A stretch of DNA of 64,000 nt from Brevibacillus humidisoli (GTDB lineage: Bacteria; Bacillota; Bacilli; Brevibacillales; Brevibacillaceae): positions 2,065,970 through 2,129,969 of the forward strand of contig NZ_CP087263.1 in NCBI RefSeq assembly GCF_020923435.1, in the 5' to 3' direction. Positions 17,467-26,600 of the stretch are shown piece after piece. How positions within the stretch are numbered: position 1 is the stretch's first letter; the number at the start of each line of letters is the position of its first letter. The notes below the pieces were generated by a model, which was not told the DNA's origin, ran no database searches, and saw only the letters and a program-made list of their open reading frames with translations. The translations under genes were made by a program, and so were the position numbers.

Positions 17467-17507
17467 AAAAAAATCGAGAAGCCATGTCGATTCCGGGACA
17501 TCTCGAT
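17467..17507 (-). terminator. Terminator of dacF
   Basis: A 7-bp outer stem (ATCGAGA / TCTCGAT) with further pairing inside (GTC/GAC), followed by TTTTTTT on the minus strand, 16 bases beyond the dacF stop. It separates dacF from spoIIA. Confidence 0.75.
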
Positions 17508-17522
17508 TCTTTGCGTAGATTG

Positions 17523-18701
17523 TCAGGAGTGATAGTGGATCAAGATTTGCTTGGATGTTCGCTTGAGAATCTCCCACAGGCTTGCTTGCTGTATCGTTTT
17601 TTCCGGATGCAGATCGATACGGGCAACCTCGACTCCATCCTTTTTGATGAATATATGACCGATCACCTCTTCCTTTTTCAAAGGAGCCTGGACAAATGAC
17701 TTGACCACCACTTCCCGTGTAAACATCTCCGGTTTTTCGCCGCGTTTGGTAAGCAGACTCACATCTTGCGAGGTGACCGCATTGACTAGCGGTTCTCGTC
17801 CTTTATCGACCGAAAGCTGCTTTACGGGTTCCCCTTTTTTGTAGATAGGGTACACTTGGTAATGATTAAAGGCGTAGTTGAACATGGCGGTTACTTCACT
17901 GTTGCGTGTTTTGGTGTCCGGTTCGCCAAGCACCACGGCAATCACCCGCATGTTGTTCCGTTTCGCCGTAGCGGACAGGCAGTATTTGGCTTGTGAGGTG
18001 TAGCCCGTTTTTAAACCGTCTACCCCCTCATAAAAACGTACCAGTCGATTGGTATTGACCAACCAGAATGGATTGTTGCTTTCCTTGCGAAGGTAATCCT
18101 GATAGATTCCCGTATACTTGGTGATCAGTTCGTATTTCAGCAGTTCTCGCGACATGATCGCGATGTCGTGGGCGGTTGAGTAGTGGTCGGGAGCGGGCAG
18201 TCCGTTCGAGTTGACAAAATGGGTGTTTTTCATCCCCAACTGCTTGGCCCGCTGGTTCATCTTGGCGACAAACGCTTCTTCTGTTCCGCCGATGTGCTCA
18301 GCCATTGCTACGGAAGCATCATTGCCGGACGCGACCGCGATTCCTTTGATCATATCTTCTACGGTCATCGTTTCACCAGCTTGCAGGAAGATCTGCGAGC
18401 CACCCATGGAAGCAGCGCGTTCACTGGTTCGCACGGTATCCGTCAACTTCAACTCTCCGCGGTCAATCGCTTCCATGATCAACAGCAGGGTCATAACCTT
18501 GGTGATGCTGGCTGGAGGCAGTTTTTGGTGACTGTTTTTTTCGTACAGAACGGTTCCTGAATCCATCTCCATCAGAATGGCTGAGGTGGCCTTTGGCGCC
18601 ATATTCAACTCAGGAGCTGCTTCCGATGCAGCCAGGACTGGCGAGGAAAAAAAGACGAAACAAAGGATGGTACAAACCAGACTGCGATATCTGCTTTTCA
18701 T
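17523..18701 (-). CDS. dacF: Forespore D-alanyl-D-alanine carboxypeptidase
   Basis: About 392 aa, peptidase S11, with signal peptide (residues 1-25). Active-site motifs: SITK near residue 65, SGN near 125 and KTG near 231. DacF helps set cortex cross-linking and is made in the forespore. The ATG at 18701 follows GGAGGG at proper spacing. A good sigma-F promoter lies 30-60 bases upstream. The IS element begins seven bases beyond that promoter, so expression is probably intact. It is a paralogue of the DacB-type gene at the window start. Confidence 0.92.
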   Translation of the reverse strand: MKSRYRSLVCTILCFVFFSSPVLAASEAAPELNMAPKATSAILMEMDSGTVLYEKNSHQKLPPASITKVMTLLLIMEAIDRGELKLTDTVRTSERAASMGGSQIFLQAGETMTVEDMIKGIAVASGNDASVAMAEHIGGTEEAFVAKMNQRAKQLGMKNTHFVNSNGLPAPDHYSTAHDIAIMSRELLKYELITKYTGIYQDYLRKESNNPFWLVNTNRLVRFYEGVDGLKTGYTSQAKYCLSATAKRNNMRVIAVVLGEPDTKTRNSEVTAMFNYAFNHYQVYPIYKKGEPVKQLSVDKGREPLVNAVTSQDVSLLTKRGEKPEMFTREVVVKSFVQAPLKKEEVIGHIFIKKDGVEVARIDLHPEKTIQQASLWEILKRTSKQILIHYHS

Positions 18702-18730
18702 GACGCTCTCTTCCCTCCATTTCATGCTCT

Positions 18731-18762
18731 TATTCTCTCCAAGGATAGAGGAAAATATTCAC
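18731..18762 (-). promoter_or_regulatory. Sigma-F promoter of dacF
   Basis: GTGAATA (18756-18762), 15-bp spacer, GGAGAGAATA (18731-18740). The -10 matches the sigma-F pattern GGNRANAMTW, and the -35 contains the GNATA core. The left end of the IS is at 18769, leaving six bases of native sequence upstream of the -35. Confidence 0.75.
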
Positions 18763-18897
18763 AAAAAAGAGGGTGTCCCAAAAGCCATGAATAATGGCTG
18801 AGGGATCCCCCTTTTTTTTCAATCTAGAAAAACAAAAAGAAACCATCCTTTGGTAAAATGTAAGTGCGACCCAACACATACAAAAGGAGTGGTTTCT

Positions 18898-20466
18898 TTG
18901 TACATTCAATATACCATGGATCAACTTTGTTTACCAATGGATGTAGAAGAGGACATTCCCGCCAATCATCTCGTTCGTGTGGTCAACGCCGCTGTCAATC
19001 GTCTCGACGACGCCATCTTTGACGCGGCTTACCCCGGAGGCGGACGAGACAGCTATCACCCCAAGATGCTCACCAAAATCATCATCTATGCCTACACCCA
19101 GCGCATCTACTCTTCTCGCCAGATTGCCAAGGCCGTCCGTGAAAACATAATGTTCATGTGGATCGCAGGCAGACAACGTCCGGACTTCCGCACCATCAAC
19201 CGCTTTCGCTCGGAACGAATGAAACCCGTACTGGAGACTGTGTTTACCGCCATTCTTCAATTCTTGGTCGAGGAGAATTACGTGCAGCTGGAGCATTACT
19301 TTGTGGACGGTACCAAGATCGAAGCCAATGCGAATCGGTATACGTTTGTTTGGGGAAAGGCTGTCGTCAAGCACAAAGCCAAGCTCCAGGAGAAAGTGAA
19401 GACCTTGTTTGCCACCATTGAGGAAGCCGAAAAGCAAGAAGAAGGAGCGCACGGGGGCCAAGATCTTCGCGAGCTGGGCGAGTCCTCTACCCTCACAAGT
19501 GAAAAGCTGGAGCATGCCGTCAAGCAATTGGAGGAACGCCTGCAGGAGAAGCCAAAAGACAAGCCACTAAAGAAGGCGGTTCGCACCATCCGCAAAGACC
19601 TGCTTCCTCGCCTCCAAAAGTATGAAACACATGAGAAGATACTAGGCACTCGAAATAGTTACAGCAAAACGGACCCTGACGCTACCTTTATGCGAATGAA
19701 GGAAGACCACATGCGAAACGGCCAGCTCAAACCTGGCTACAATGTGCAGATTGGCACCGAAAATCAATTCATTGTCGGCTACAGTGTGCATCAGCGGCCG
19801 ACCGATACGCGCTGCTTTATCCCTCATCTTGAAAAAGTAAAGGCGCAGATCGGAAAGCTACCGAGAAGCGTCATCGCAGATGCGGGTTATGGCGGCGAAG
19901 AGAATTATGACTATCTCGAACAAAACGAAGTCGAAGCCATCGTCAAATACAGCACGTATCACCGCGAAAAAAGCAAGGCATGGCAAAGGGACATCAGCAA
20001 GATCGACAACTGGACGTATAACAGTGAGCAAGATACGTGGACATGCGCAGCGGGGCAAACCCTCCATTTCCGAAGAGAGAGCAAGGAGAAAACGGAAAGT
20101 GGATACGAAATCGTGTACCGTCATTACAGAAGCGCCGGTTGCGAGGACTGTCCGTTGAAGTCTCAGTGTACGAAAGCCCAAGGCAATCGCGAAGTCAAAG
20201 TCAGCATGAAGTATTTGCGGCTAAAGAACCAAGCAAAGCAGAAGCTCCGCAGCGAAGAAGGGTATGCCCTGGCAGTGAGGCGCATGATTGAGCCGGAGCC
20301 CGTGTTTGGTGCTATGAAGAACAATCGAGGGTTCAAAAGGTTCCTGCTTCGAGGCTTACCGAAAGTAAGTCTGGAGGTCGGGTGGCTTTCCCTTGCCCAC
20401 AATTTGCTCAAGAAGGCTGCAGTGGACGCCCAAAGACAAGGAGCTAAGCGAGAACAGGTCGCTTAG
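18898..20466 (+). CDS. IS1182-family DDE transposase
   Basis: About 522 aa. The N-terminal DUF772-type domain (DYHPKMLTKII-like region, residues 35-120) is followed by the DDE core: first Asp in HYFVDGTKIEANANRY, second in VIADAGYGGEENY, Glu in the MIEPEPVFGAMKNNRG region. A cysteine cluster (CEDCPLKSQC) lies before the last motif. A lysine/glutamate-rich coiled stretch (about 160-240) interrupts the core, as is common in the family. I chose the TTG at 18898, eight bases after AAGGAG, instead of the upstream ATG at 18850. The frame is intact, so the element may be active. Confidence 0.9.
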   Translation: MYIQYTMDQLCLPMDVEEDIPANHLVRVVNAAVNRLDDAIFDAAYPGGGRDSYHPKMLTKIIIYAYTQRIYSSRQIAKAVRENIMFMWIAGRQRPDFRTINRFRSERMKPVLETVFTAILQFLVEENYVQLEHYFVDGTKIEANANRYTFVWGKAVVKHKAKLQEKVKTLFATIEEAEKQEEGAHGGQDLRELGESSTLTSEKLEHAVKQLEERLQEKPKDKPLKKAVRTIRKDLLPRLQKYETHEKILGTRNSYSKTDPDATFMRMKEDHMRNGQLKPGYNVQIGTENQFIVGYSVHQRPTDTRCFIPHLEKVKAQIGKLPRSVIADAGYGGEENYDYLEQNEVEAIVKYSTYHREKSKAWQRDISKIDNWTYNSEQDTWTCAAGQTLHFRRESKEKTESGYEIVYRHYRSAGCEDCPLKSQCTKAQGNREVKVSMKYLRLKNQAKQKLRSEEGYALAVRRMIEPEPVFGAMKNNRGFKRFLLRGLPKVSLEVGWLSLAHNLLKKAAVDAQRQGAKREQVA

Positions 20467-20480
20467 CTCCTTTGTTTTTT
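20438..20480 (+). terminator. Transposase terminator
   Basis: Perfect 14-bp stem (AAGGAGCTAAGCGA / TCGCTTAGCTCCTT) with a 7-base loop, followed by TGTTTTTTG. The transposase stop codon lies within the 3' arm. Confidence 0.92.
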
Positions 20481-20558
20481 GTTTCTTCCGAGACTTATCT
20501 AATTTTTTTTCTGATGAGGTCGTTCCTAAGTTTACTTTTGGGACACCCTCGTTAGTCC

Positions 20559-22664
20559 TTACGAGATGACGAACCGTTTCACTTGTTTGGCTAGATCGTC
20601 GGCTAGTTTCTTCAGATTCTCTACGTTTTCCGTCATCTGGGCAATCGAGTCAAGCTGCTGATCGATCGTCCCCACTACGCCACCGATGGAGCCGTTGATT
20701 TCATCTGACATGGCAGAGAGTCGCTGCATGGAGGAGATGACCACCTGATTGCCCGCCGCCATTTCCTCCGAGGTAGCCGTCATCGCTTCACTCTGTTCGG
20801 CAGCTGACTGAATCTCCCGGAGAATGTGCTGGAAAGACTCCCCTACTGTTTCGACTGCGTTCAGTCCGTCGCCAACCATTTGTACGACTTGGTCCATGTT
20901 GCCGCTCATATCAGTAGCTTCTTCGTTAATCGAGTGGGCGATGTTGGCAATTTTTTCTGAAAAGGCACTGCTTTCCTCCGCCAGCTTGCGTACCTCGCTG
21001 GCCGCTACGGAAAAACCTCTCCCCGCTTCTCCCGCGCGTGCCGCTTCGATTGCAGCATTGAGCGCAAGCAAATTCGTCTGGGATGCGATCGTCGTAATCA
21101 TCTCCACGATGCTGGTGATCTCCTTGGCTCGGTCGCGGAGGCTGTGCATCCGTTTTGTCGTCTGCTCCACTTCCGTAGTTACGTTCCTCACTTTGTCGAT
21201 TACTTCTTGTACCAGGGTGACTCCGCTCTGTGCACGTTCAAATGTACGAGTGGTCGCCGTTGAAGTAGACTCGGCTGCAATCGCCACCTGTTCGACGCCC
21301 TGTGAGATCTCTGTCACGGTGGCAGCTGCTGACTGGACCTCTTTCGTCTGCTGACCGACCCTCTCCGAAATCACACCAATATTGTCGGAGATCTGATCAA
21401 CAGCCTGCCGGTTTGATTGGGCGAACACATGGAGATCCTCTGCCGCTTCGTTTAGATGAGAGGCTTGCCCCTGTACCAAAGAGATCAAACCGCGTAGTTC
21501 CCCTACCATCCGGTTCATCGTTTGGCCAAGCAGTGCCAATTCATCGTTTCCGCGCACATCTACCTGTATATTGAAGTCTCCACTGCCGATGCGCTGCATG
21601 TCCTGGGCGATCTGATGAAGGGAGCGGCGAATGCGCCGTGCAAACCACCAAATGCAAAGTGCAGCCAGCAAGATGATCGGAATACTGATCAGCAGGAAAA
21701 ACTGCCCCATATGATCCACTTCACCGTAAATCTCATCAACGGAGGTGGTAAGCACGATGTTCCAGCCAATGGAAGGGATTGGCGCAAATGCAGCAAAGGA
21801 AGAATCACCGTTTCGGTCATAGATCAAACTGCTGCTTTGCTGCTGTTTCATCCGTTCCAACATTTCCTGATAAGCAGGATCTTTGTGCAGTTCCAGCGTG
21901 TTGTTGTGTTTGGTGTCACGATGTGCGATCACCAAGCCATTTCCATTGACCATGTAGGCGTATCCCTGCTCCATGAATGGAATCGCGGATACTTTATCGA
22001 TAAGCTGCTGAATGGAGAAGCCGACAACGAGAACACGACTCGGGTCACTATTTTGATCACCGATTGGAGCTGCGATGTAGAGGACGCTTCGCTCCGCACC
22101 GGGGACAATTTCTTCATCTGATATGTATGTCGCTTTGGTTTGCACAGCCTGTTTAACGTACTGTTTGTCGACAAAGTTCTCATCGATTTTGCCTGTCAGC
22201 GAAAACAACTGTTGGCCTGTCGTTCCGTTCAACAGGAATACCTTGATCACCTCTGGATGGCTTTGCGCCAAGAGACGGAACTGCTCCAGAATCAACGTCT
22301 CCAAATCGGTGGTCATCACCCGTTTGGATGCCGTCGCTTTCGTCGAGTTGATCAATCCTTGCAACCATTCTTCCGTGCTGGCACTGTGCTGCTCTGCCAA
22401 CATTTTAGCCTGTCTGGAGGTTATGCTCATCAACGTTTCTTTGGAATACGTCAAGGCAATGAATTGAGATAATACCATAATAAGGATGACAAGAACAATT
22501 CCAAACCCAACCATCTTTCTGGCAAGCGAACCGTTCATTTGCTTCATCTGCTCCGGTTTGCCATCTTCGTTTGACCATTGCTTCTTCTCTTTGCTCCCCA
22601 ACAGCCGACTCCACCCTTTTTGACTAGGACCAAGGAACTCTCTTTTTTTCGTCGTGGTCATCAT
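20559..22664 (-). CDS. Methyl-accepting chemotaxis protein
   Basis: About 701 aa. A charged cytoplasmic N-terminal tail of about 50 residues precedes membrane segment one (51-71). An extracellular dCache-type sensor follows (about 75-320), then a second membrane segment (about 330-350), HAMP domain, and signalling domain with the conserved hairpin tip ([20 protein letters not shown]). The ligand is unknown; dCache sensors often bind amino or carboxylic acids. The ATG at 22664 follows GAAAGGGGG. The IS sits eight bases beyond the stop and has replaced whatever followed. It is the only chemotaxis gene in the window. Confidence 0.92.
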   Translation of the reverse strand: MMTTTKKREFLGPSQKGWSRLLGSKEKKQWSNEDGKPEQMKQMNGSLARKMVGFGIVLVILIMVLSQFIALTYSKETLMSITSRQAKMLAEQHSASTEEWLQGLINSTKATASKRVMTTDLETLILEQFRLLAQSHPEVIKVFLLNGTTGQQLFSLTGKIDENFVDKQYVKQAVQTKATYISDEEIVPGAERSVLYIAAPIGDQNSDPSRVLVVGFSIQQLIDKVSAIPFMEQGYAYMVNGNGLVIAHRDTKHNNTLELHKDPAYQEMLERMKQQQSSSLIYDRNGDSSFAAFAPIPSIGWNIVLTTSVDEIYGEVDHMGQFFLLISIPIILLAALCIWWFARRIRRSLHQIAQDMQRIGSGDFNIQVDVRGNDELALLGQTMNRMVGELRGLISLVQGQASHLNEAAEDLHVFAQSNRQAVDQISDNIGVISERVGQQTKEVQSAAATVTEISQGVEQVAIAAESTSTATTRTFERAQSGVTLVQEVIDKVRNVTTEVEQTTKRMHSLRDRAKEITSIVEMITTIASQTNLLALNAAIEAARAGEAGRGFSVAASEVRKLAEESSAFSEKIANIAHSINEEATDMSGNMDQVVQMVGDGLNAVETVGESFQHILREIQSAAEQSEAMTATSEEMAAGNQVVISSMQRLSAMSDEINGSIGGVVGTIDQQLDSIAQMTENVENLKKLADDLAKQVKRFVIS

Positions 22665-22822
22665 GAAGCCCCCTTTCATACATGCCGGATCCAATAATAA
22701 ATTCTCTTTTTCCCGTAAAAATCCTTCTTTTGAACCAATTTTCCATCAGGTCTTCTGGATCATTCCCTTGTATCCTTTTTCATTTGCAGTAGCTTGAACA
22801 GAGGTTACTTAGAAAAGACCAT

Positions 22823-22859
22823 AAAAAATAAGACGGGTTCCCTAATGAGAAGGGATCCC
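22823..22859 (-). terminator. Terminator at the end of the RiPP-like cassette
   Basis: A 9-bp stem (GGGATCCCT / AGGGAACCC, one mismatch) with a 7-base loop, then GTCTTATTTTTT on the minus strand, 70 bases after the M50 stop. It separates the cassette from the chemoreceptor gene. Confidence 0.7.
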
Positions 22860-22928
22860 CTCTGTCGTTGTTCATCAATCTCACATCATTGCTTTCTTGG
22901 TCTTCCTTGCTTTTTTGCTGCTGTTTTT

Positions 22929-24012
22929 TTATGTTGGATCGACTAAGAGGCCGAACGTTCGGTAACCCGCTGCAGCCGCTTCCGCTCTTGATACGTACGA
23001 CACTACAATGATAAATGGCACAAGCGTGAGCAGGATCAGCAGCATGCCATCCACAAACGCCCACGAGAAAATGGATTGATGATATATGTTGCCTACAATT
23101 CTGACGATGAAGTCGATGGCGATTTGAAGTTGAAACGCGTAAAAGAACCAAACCGTCCATCCCAAGCCAAAAAGATAAAACCAACCGTACCATTGAATCA
23201 CCTTTTTTTCATGATCGGTTACATACTCCCACATGGCTAGCTCATCGTCCGAGAGTCTAAAGAAAAACCTGCGCAAATAAAGCCTTGTGTTGGCGAGCAA
23301 GTTCTGACAGCGGAACAGTGTAGTAAAAACGTAATATATGTCGGTCTCCATAAAAAACATGAATTGAAAAACGAGCGACATGATGATGATCAGATTCACC
23401 ATCTGCAAGAAGGCAACGACCTCGATGGGGACCGAAAGCCACCCTACATCGTGTGCAAACAGAACCCAGATTCCAAGGGACAAAAAAGTCACATCCCATG
23501 CCATCCCCGCGAAGTAGGCCCGGTATCGTTTTGCAGGGGGAAGCAGCACGATATTGGACATGTTTGTTTCAGCAACGGCAAAAACAAGCCGATGGCTGAG
23601 TCCGATGCGACTGCCCACTCCGAGGGAACGAGCGGCCATCAAGTGAGCCAATTCGTGTAAAAAGACCAGCACCCAACCTGTGGCAAAAGCAACAATCAGG
23701 GATATGGACAGGGAAGGGGAGAAAAACAGATCGGCATGCTGTGGAATCAACCCTGGCTGCAGCAGACAAAGCAAGACAGCGGAGAGAAATAGGATGAGAT
23801 ATAGACCAAACGAGATACGAGTTTTTCTTCGACGATTTGTTTCACTTCGGCGACCGTCTTTCCCTGATCAAGCAGATGAATAATCTGTACTCCGATAGTC
23901 GGGGTACAATGTAGTTGCTCACATCGGGTCGGCCAATTAAGATTTCCTCCTCGTTCTCCTCTCTAGACTGCAACTCGTGCATGATGAGGATGCTGTCTTC
24001 CGATACCTGCAC
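22929..24012 (-). pseudogene. M50 membrane metalloprotease with damaged N-terminal recognition domain
   Basis: The C-terminal 280 residues read as an intact polytopic M50 protease: HELAH zinc motif near the start, about seven membrane segments, ending LLVDPT. The true start appears to be the GTG at 24012, with AAAGGAG upstream. From there about 37 codons read well (SEDSILIMHELQSREENEEE and on to NYIVP). The reading then continues in a different frame from about 23910 (IGVQIIHLLDQGKTVAEVKQ), and the membrane part is in a third frame from about 23830 (RKTRISFGLYLILF). The middle segment looks like part of a PqqD-like peptide-recognition domain, and some of it seems deleted. No start codon with a ribosome site would give the intact protease half alone. 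Confidence 0.7.
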
Positions 24013-24029
24013 GGTCAGCACTCCTTTCT

Positions 24030-25208
24030 CTATCCTCTACGAACGAATTCGGGAATGCCCGTATCATATTGCCCCAGTACTTGAAAGATACGGTGTTCAC
24101 CCGTCCCCCTCCCGCATGTCGGGCAATCGGCTTCATTCCTTCCCCATTCGATGACTGTATTCTTCTCAAAGGTATGTAAACGAATCGAGATGATTTTATT
24201 CAGAGACTGAACCTCTGCAATCCCCGTTATCAGATTCATCGCTTCTGCTGCGATCATACCGGTTGTGATCATCACATTGGGACAGACAGCGGCGGTGGGG
24301 TGGCGATAATTGGATTCCATCACTTCTGATAAAAAGCGAGGATAGCTCTCTTCCCTGCTGCGGTGCAAATGCAGGCAATCGACACAACCGGTCTACCCGG
24401 GAATGATGGTGTATACCATTCCCTCTGTCAGATTGATGCCTCCCCCGATCAAGGGAATACCCAGCTCTACACACGCCTGGTTGACCATACGCTGCAGAAT
24501 GACAAATGGTTGATCAGCGGCTAGCAAGACAAGATCGCTCCCTTGTATCGCTGTACGAATCTCGTCTACCGATCTCAATTGGACAGAAAGCGTCTCAATC
24601 GCAAGGTCAGAATTGAACTCATTGACGAAGGTTTGAGCAACCTCTATCTTTTTGCGTCCTATATCACCCTCTTTAAACATGAACTGCCGGTTTAAATTAC
24701 TCAACTCTACTGTATCAAAATCCAAAATCCGGATATGGCCAAATCCCAGCCCGGTCAAATTAACCAGAATACTGGAGCCAAACGCTCCCATGCCAAGGAC
24801 AGTGACCCTTGTTTGCAAAAGCTTTTCCTGTACGGCGTACGGACTGTAGTGTGCATCGGTAAAAAAAGAGAAATAGCGAACGTTGGCTTTATATCTCTCC
24901 CGTTGCCGATCTGTCAAGCTATTTTGGGTGCCGAACGATTCATTCTCGATAAACCCAAGAGTATTTAATTCATCAATAGCCTCCTGAACATCTTCCAAGT
25001 CTAACTCCCGATACTTCAACAACAGCTCGTTGTGAATCACTTCCACCGATCGACTTCCATCCAACATTTTTGTCAGTTCGCTTACAAATCCTATTTCATC
25101 TTCTACATCAACCGCAATCCCGGGAACATCGCCCAGACGAAGCGAACGATCGTCAAACCGGTAAATGGGGTGAATCGCTTTAAATTTGGGATACAAATCT
25201 ACCGCCAC
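24030..25208 (-). pseudogene. E1-like (ThiF/HesA) adenylating enzyme, RiPP-type, with in-frame amber stop
   Basis: A 392-codon frame interrupted only by a TAG at 24393-24395 (codon 272). Residues 1-100 look like a winged-helix peptide-recognition domain of the PqqD/RRE type (FRFDD-like start, acidic helices, then ELNTLGFIEN). Residues 130-392 form the E1-like fold: GMGAFG nucleotide loop near 139-144, DFDTVELSNLNRQ near 163-174, and a four-cysteine zinc site (CVDC at 275-278, CPTC at 362-365). Such enzymes adenylate peptide C-termini or assist YcaO cyclodehydratases. The GTG at 25208 was chosen because GGGGGAGGAG precedes it and the earlier ATG (25268) lies inside a hairpin. Without read-through the product loses its zinc site. 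Confidence 0.78.
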
Positions 25209-25238
25209 TCGCCTCTCCTCCCCCAAAAATGAAGTAAG

Positions 25239-25273
25239 AAGAGAGACGGCATAAGACCATGCCGTCATCTCTT
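25239..25273 (-). promoter_or_regulatory. Strong hairpin between candidate precursor and E1-like gene
   Basis: A 14-bp stem with one bulged base: AAGAGA-T-GACGGCAT, loop GGTCTT, ATGCCGTC-TCTCTT. It lies 37 bases after the small ORF and 31 bases before the E1-like start. No long T-run follows directly, so it is more likely a partial terminator or mRNA-stabilising element than a full stop. RiPP operons often use such a hairpin to make more precursor than enzyme. Confidence 0.8.
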
Positions 25274-25309
25274 CGTGTCAAAAACCTGAACGTGATTCAT
25301 CTGAGGTGT

Positions 25310-25372
25310 TTAAACGTTGGACGTGAAAACCGTCGTGCGAACACTTTCCACTTTTTTTGCCTTAATTTTCAT
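25310..25372 (-). CDS. Candidate RiPP precursor peptide, 20 aa
   Basis: ATG to TAA encodes MKIKAKKVESVRTTVFTSNV. It begins about 38 bases after a near-consensus promoter and is followed by a strong hairpin and then the E1-like enzyme with a recognition domain. The composition (basic leader-like first half, Thr/Ser/Val-rich tail ending Asn-Val) suits a small modified peptide. The ribosome site is weak (GTGAG about 12 bases upstream), which counts against it. I recognise no homologue. The call rests on position and architecture. Confidence 0.5.
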   Translation of the reverse strand: MKIKAKKVESVRTTVFTSNV

Positions 25373-25416
25373 AAATTCTAAACTCACAAAATATTTTGTA
25401 TTTTATTACAATTTTT

Positions 25417-25444
25417 ATTATAAAGACAATCCTGTGCCTGTCAA
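25417..25444 (-). promoter_or_regulatory. Sigma-A promoter of the RiPP-like cassette
   Basis: TTGACA (25439-25444), 16-bp spacer, TATAAT (25417-25422): both hexamers match consensus exactly. The surroundings are very AT-rich. It points at the 20-codon ORF and the E1-like gene and lies beyond the opp terminator. Confidence 0.85.
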
Positions 25445-25485
25445 TAATATTTTTTTGATTTAAGATTTTTTGTTTTGCTCCAAGG

Positions 25486-25533
25486 AAAAAAAGAGCCTGA
25501 AAATCGGTACTTTATCATACCGATCCCCAGGCT
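25486..25533 (-). terminator. Terminator of the opp operon
   Basis: Stem AGCCTG...ATCGGTA / TACCGAT...CAGGCT with a small internal loop, then TTTTTTTCC on the minus strand, about 95 bases beyond the oppF stop. Confidence 0.88.
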
Positions 25534-25625
25534 ATAGAAACAATTCCTGCTTTTTTTGTCCTACACGGTCACTATCTAGTAGACAGTCGACAACTACCTA
25601 ATCGTGTGTACGATTTCAACATGGA

Positions 25626-26585
25626 CTAACTGTACAGATGACAAGCCGCATAGTGTCCTGGCTCTACCTCTTTCCACACTGGTTCGATCTCCGCACACTC
25701 CGGCATTGCTTTCGGACAGCGAGTCCGGAAATGACAGCCGCTCGGCGGGTTCATCGGGCTAGGGACATCACCTTCCAGGACAATCCGCTCCCGCTTCCGC
25801 TCAATCTCCGGATCCGGGATCGGAATCGCTGACAGGAGGGCTTGTGTATAAGGGTGGAGCGGTTTGTCGTACAACTTGTCGCTCTCAGCAATCTCCACCA
25901 TTTTCCCCAAGTACATCACGCCGACACGGTCGGAGATGTATTTCACCATTGACAGGTCATGGGCAATAAACATGTAGGTCAAGCCCATTTTTTCCTGAAG
26001 TTGTTCCAACAGATTGACTACCTGCGCCTGCACCGACACATCAAGTGCCGAGATCGGCTCGTCACAGACAATAAACTTCGGCTCTACCGCCAAGGCACGG
26101 GCAATCCCGATCCGCTGACGCTGTCCCCCGGAGAATTCATGAGGGAACCGGTTCATGTGCTCAGGGTTTAGGCTGACGAGCGAAAGCAGTTCTTGAATCC
26201 GCTCTTTCCGTTTTTGGCCTGTTGCCAAGCCGTGGATGTCCAATGCCTCTCCGATGATGTCGCCAACGGTCATCCGCGGGTTAAGGGATGCGTACGGGTC
26301 TTGGAAGATCATCTGCATGCTGCGCCGCATCGCCTTCATTTCCTGTGCATTCAGCTGATTGATGTTTTTGCCGTCAAATATTACTTCGCCTGCTGTCGGC
26401 TCATACAGACGCAGAATGGTTCTGCCTGCCGTCGACTTTCCGCAGCCTGATTCACCTACGATCCCCAGCGTTTCGCCACGCTTGATATCAAAGGTGATGT
26501 CATTGACCGCCTTTAACGTATGGTCGCCTACTTGAAAGTATTTCTTCAGGTTGCGAACCTGTAACAACGCTTCTTGATTTGACAA
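25626..26585 (-). CDS. oppF: Oligopeptide ABC transporter ATP-binding protein OppF
   Basis: 319 aa ATPase: Walker A GESGCGKS, signature [14 protein letters not shown], Walker [13 protein letters not shown] and switch His (IAHDLS). The C-terminal oligopeptide/dipeptide domain has paired cysteines ([14 protein letters not shown]), as in OppD/OppF. It pairs with OppD to power import of peptides delivered by OppA. Last gene of the operon, 15 bases after oppD. The substrate is assigned from family only. Confidence 0.93.
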   Translation of the reverse strand: MSNQEALLQVRNLKKYFQVGDHTLKAVNDITFDIKRGETLGIVGESGCGKSTAGRTILRLYEPTAGEVIFDGKNINQLNAQEMKAMRRSMQMIFQDPYASLNPRMTVGDIIGEALDIHGLATGQKRKERIQELLSLVSLNPEHMNRFPHEFSGGQRQRIGIARALAVEPKFIVCDEPISALDVSVQAQVVNLLEQLQEKMGLTYMFIAHDLSMVKYISDRVGVMYLGKMVEIAESDKLYDKPLHPYTQALLSAIPIPDPEIERKRERIVLEGDVPSPMNPPSGCHFRTRCPKAMPECAEIEPVWKEVEPGHYAACHLYS

Positions 26586-26600
26586 AGTTGCCCCTCCTTC

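Larger units (their letters stand above)
18769..20550 (+). mobile_element. IS1182-type insertion sequence, apparently complete
   Basis: 1782 bp bounded by perfect 16-bp inverted repeats (GAGGGTGTCCCAAAAG at 18769-18784, its complement at 20535-20550). One intact transposase gene fills it. No target-site duplication is visible in the immediate flanks. Just inside the left end a hairpin and GGGATCCC followed by eight T (about 18785-18820) should stop outside transcription from entering. A terminator follows the transposase. The element lies between the dacF promoter and the chemoreceptor stop codon, eight bases from the latter. Confidence 0.92.

Noticed and set aside
24393-24395. Amber codon as pyrrolysine
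   Set aside because: Nothing in the window suggests pyl genes, and the position precedes a zinc site rather than an active centre; two frameshifts in the adjacent gene favour decay.
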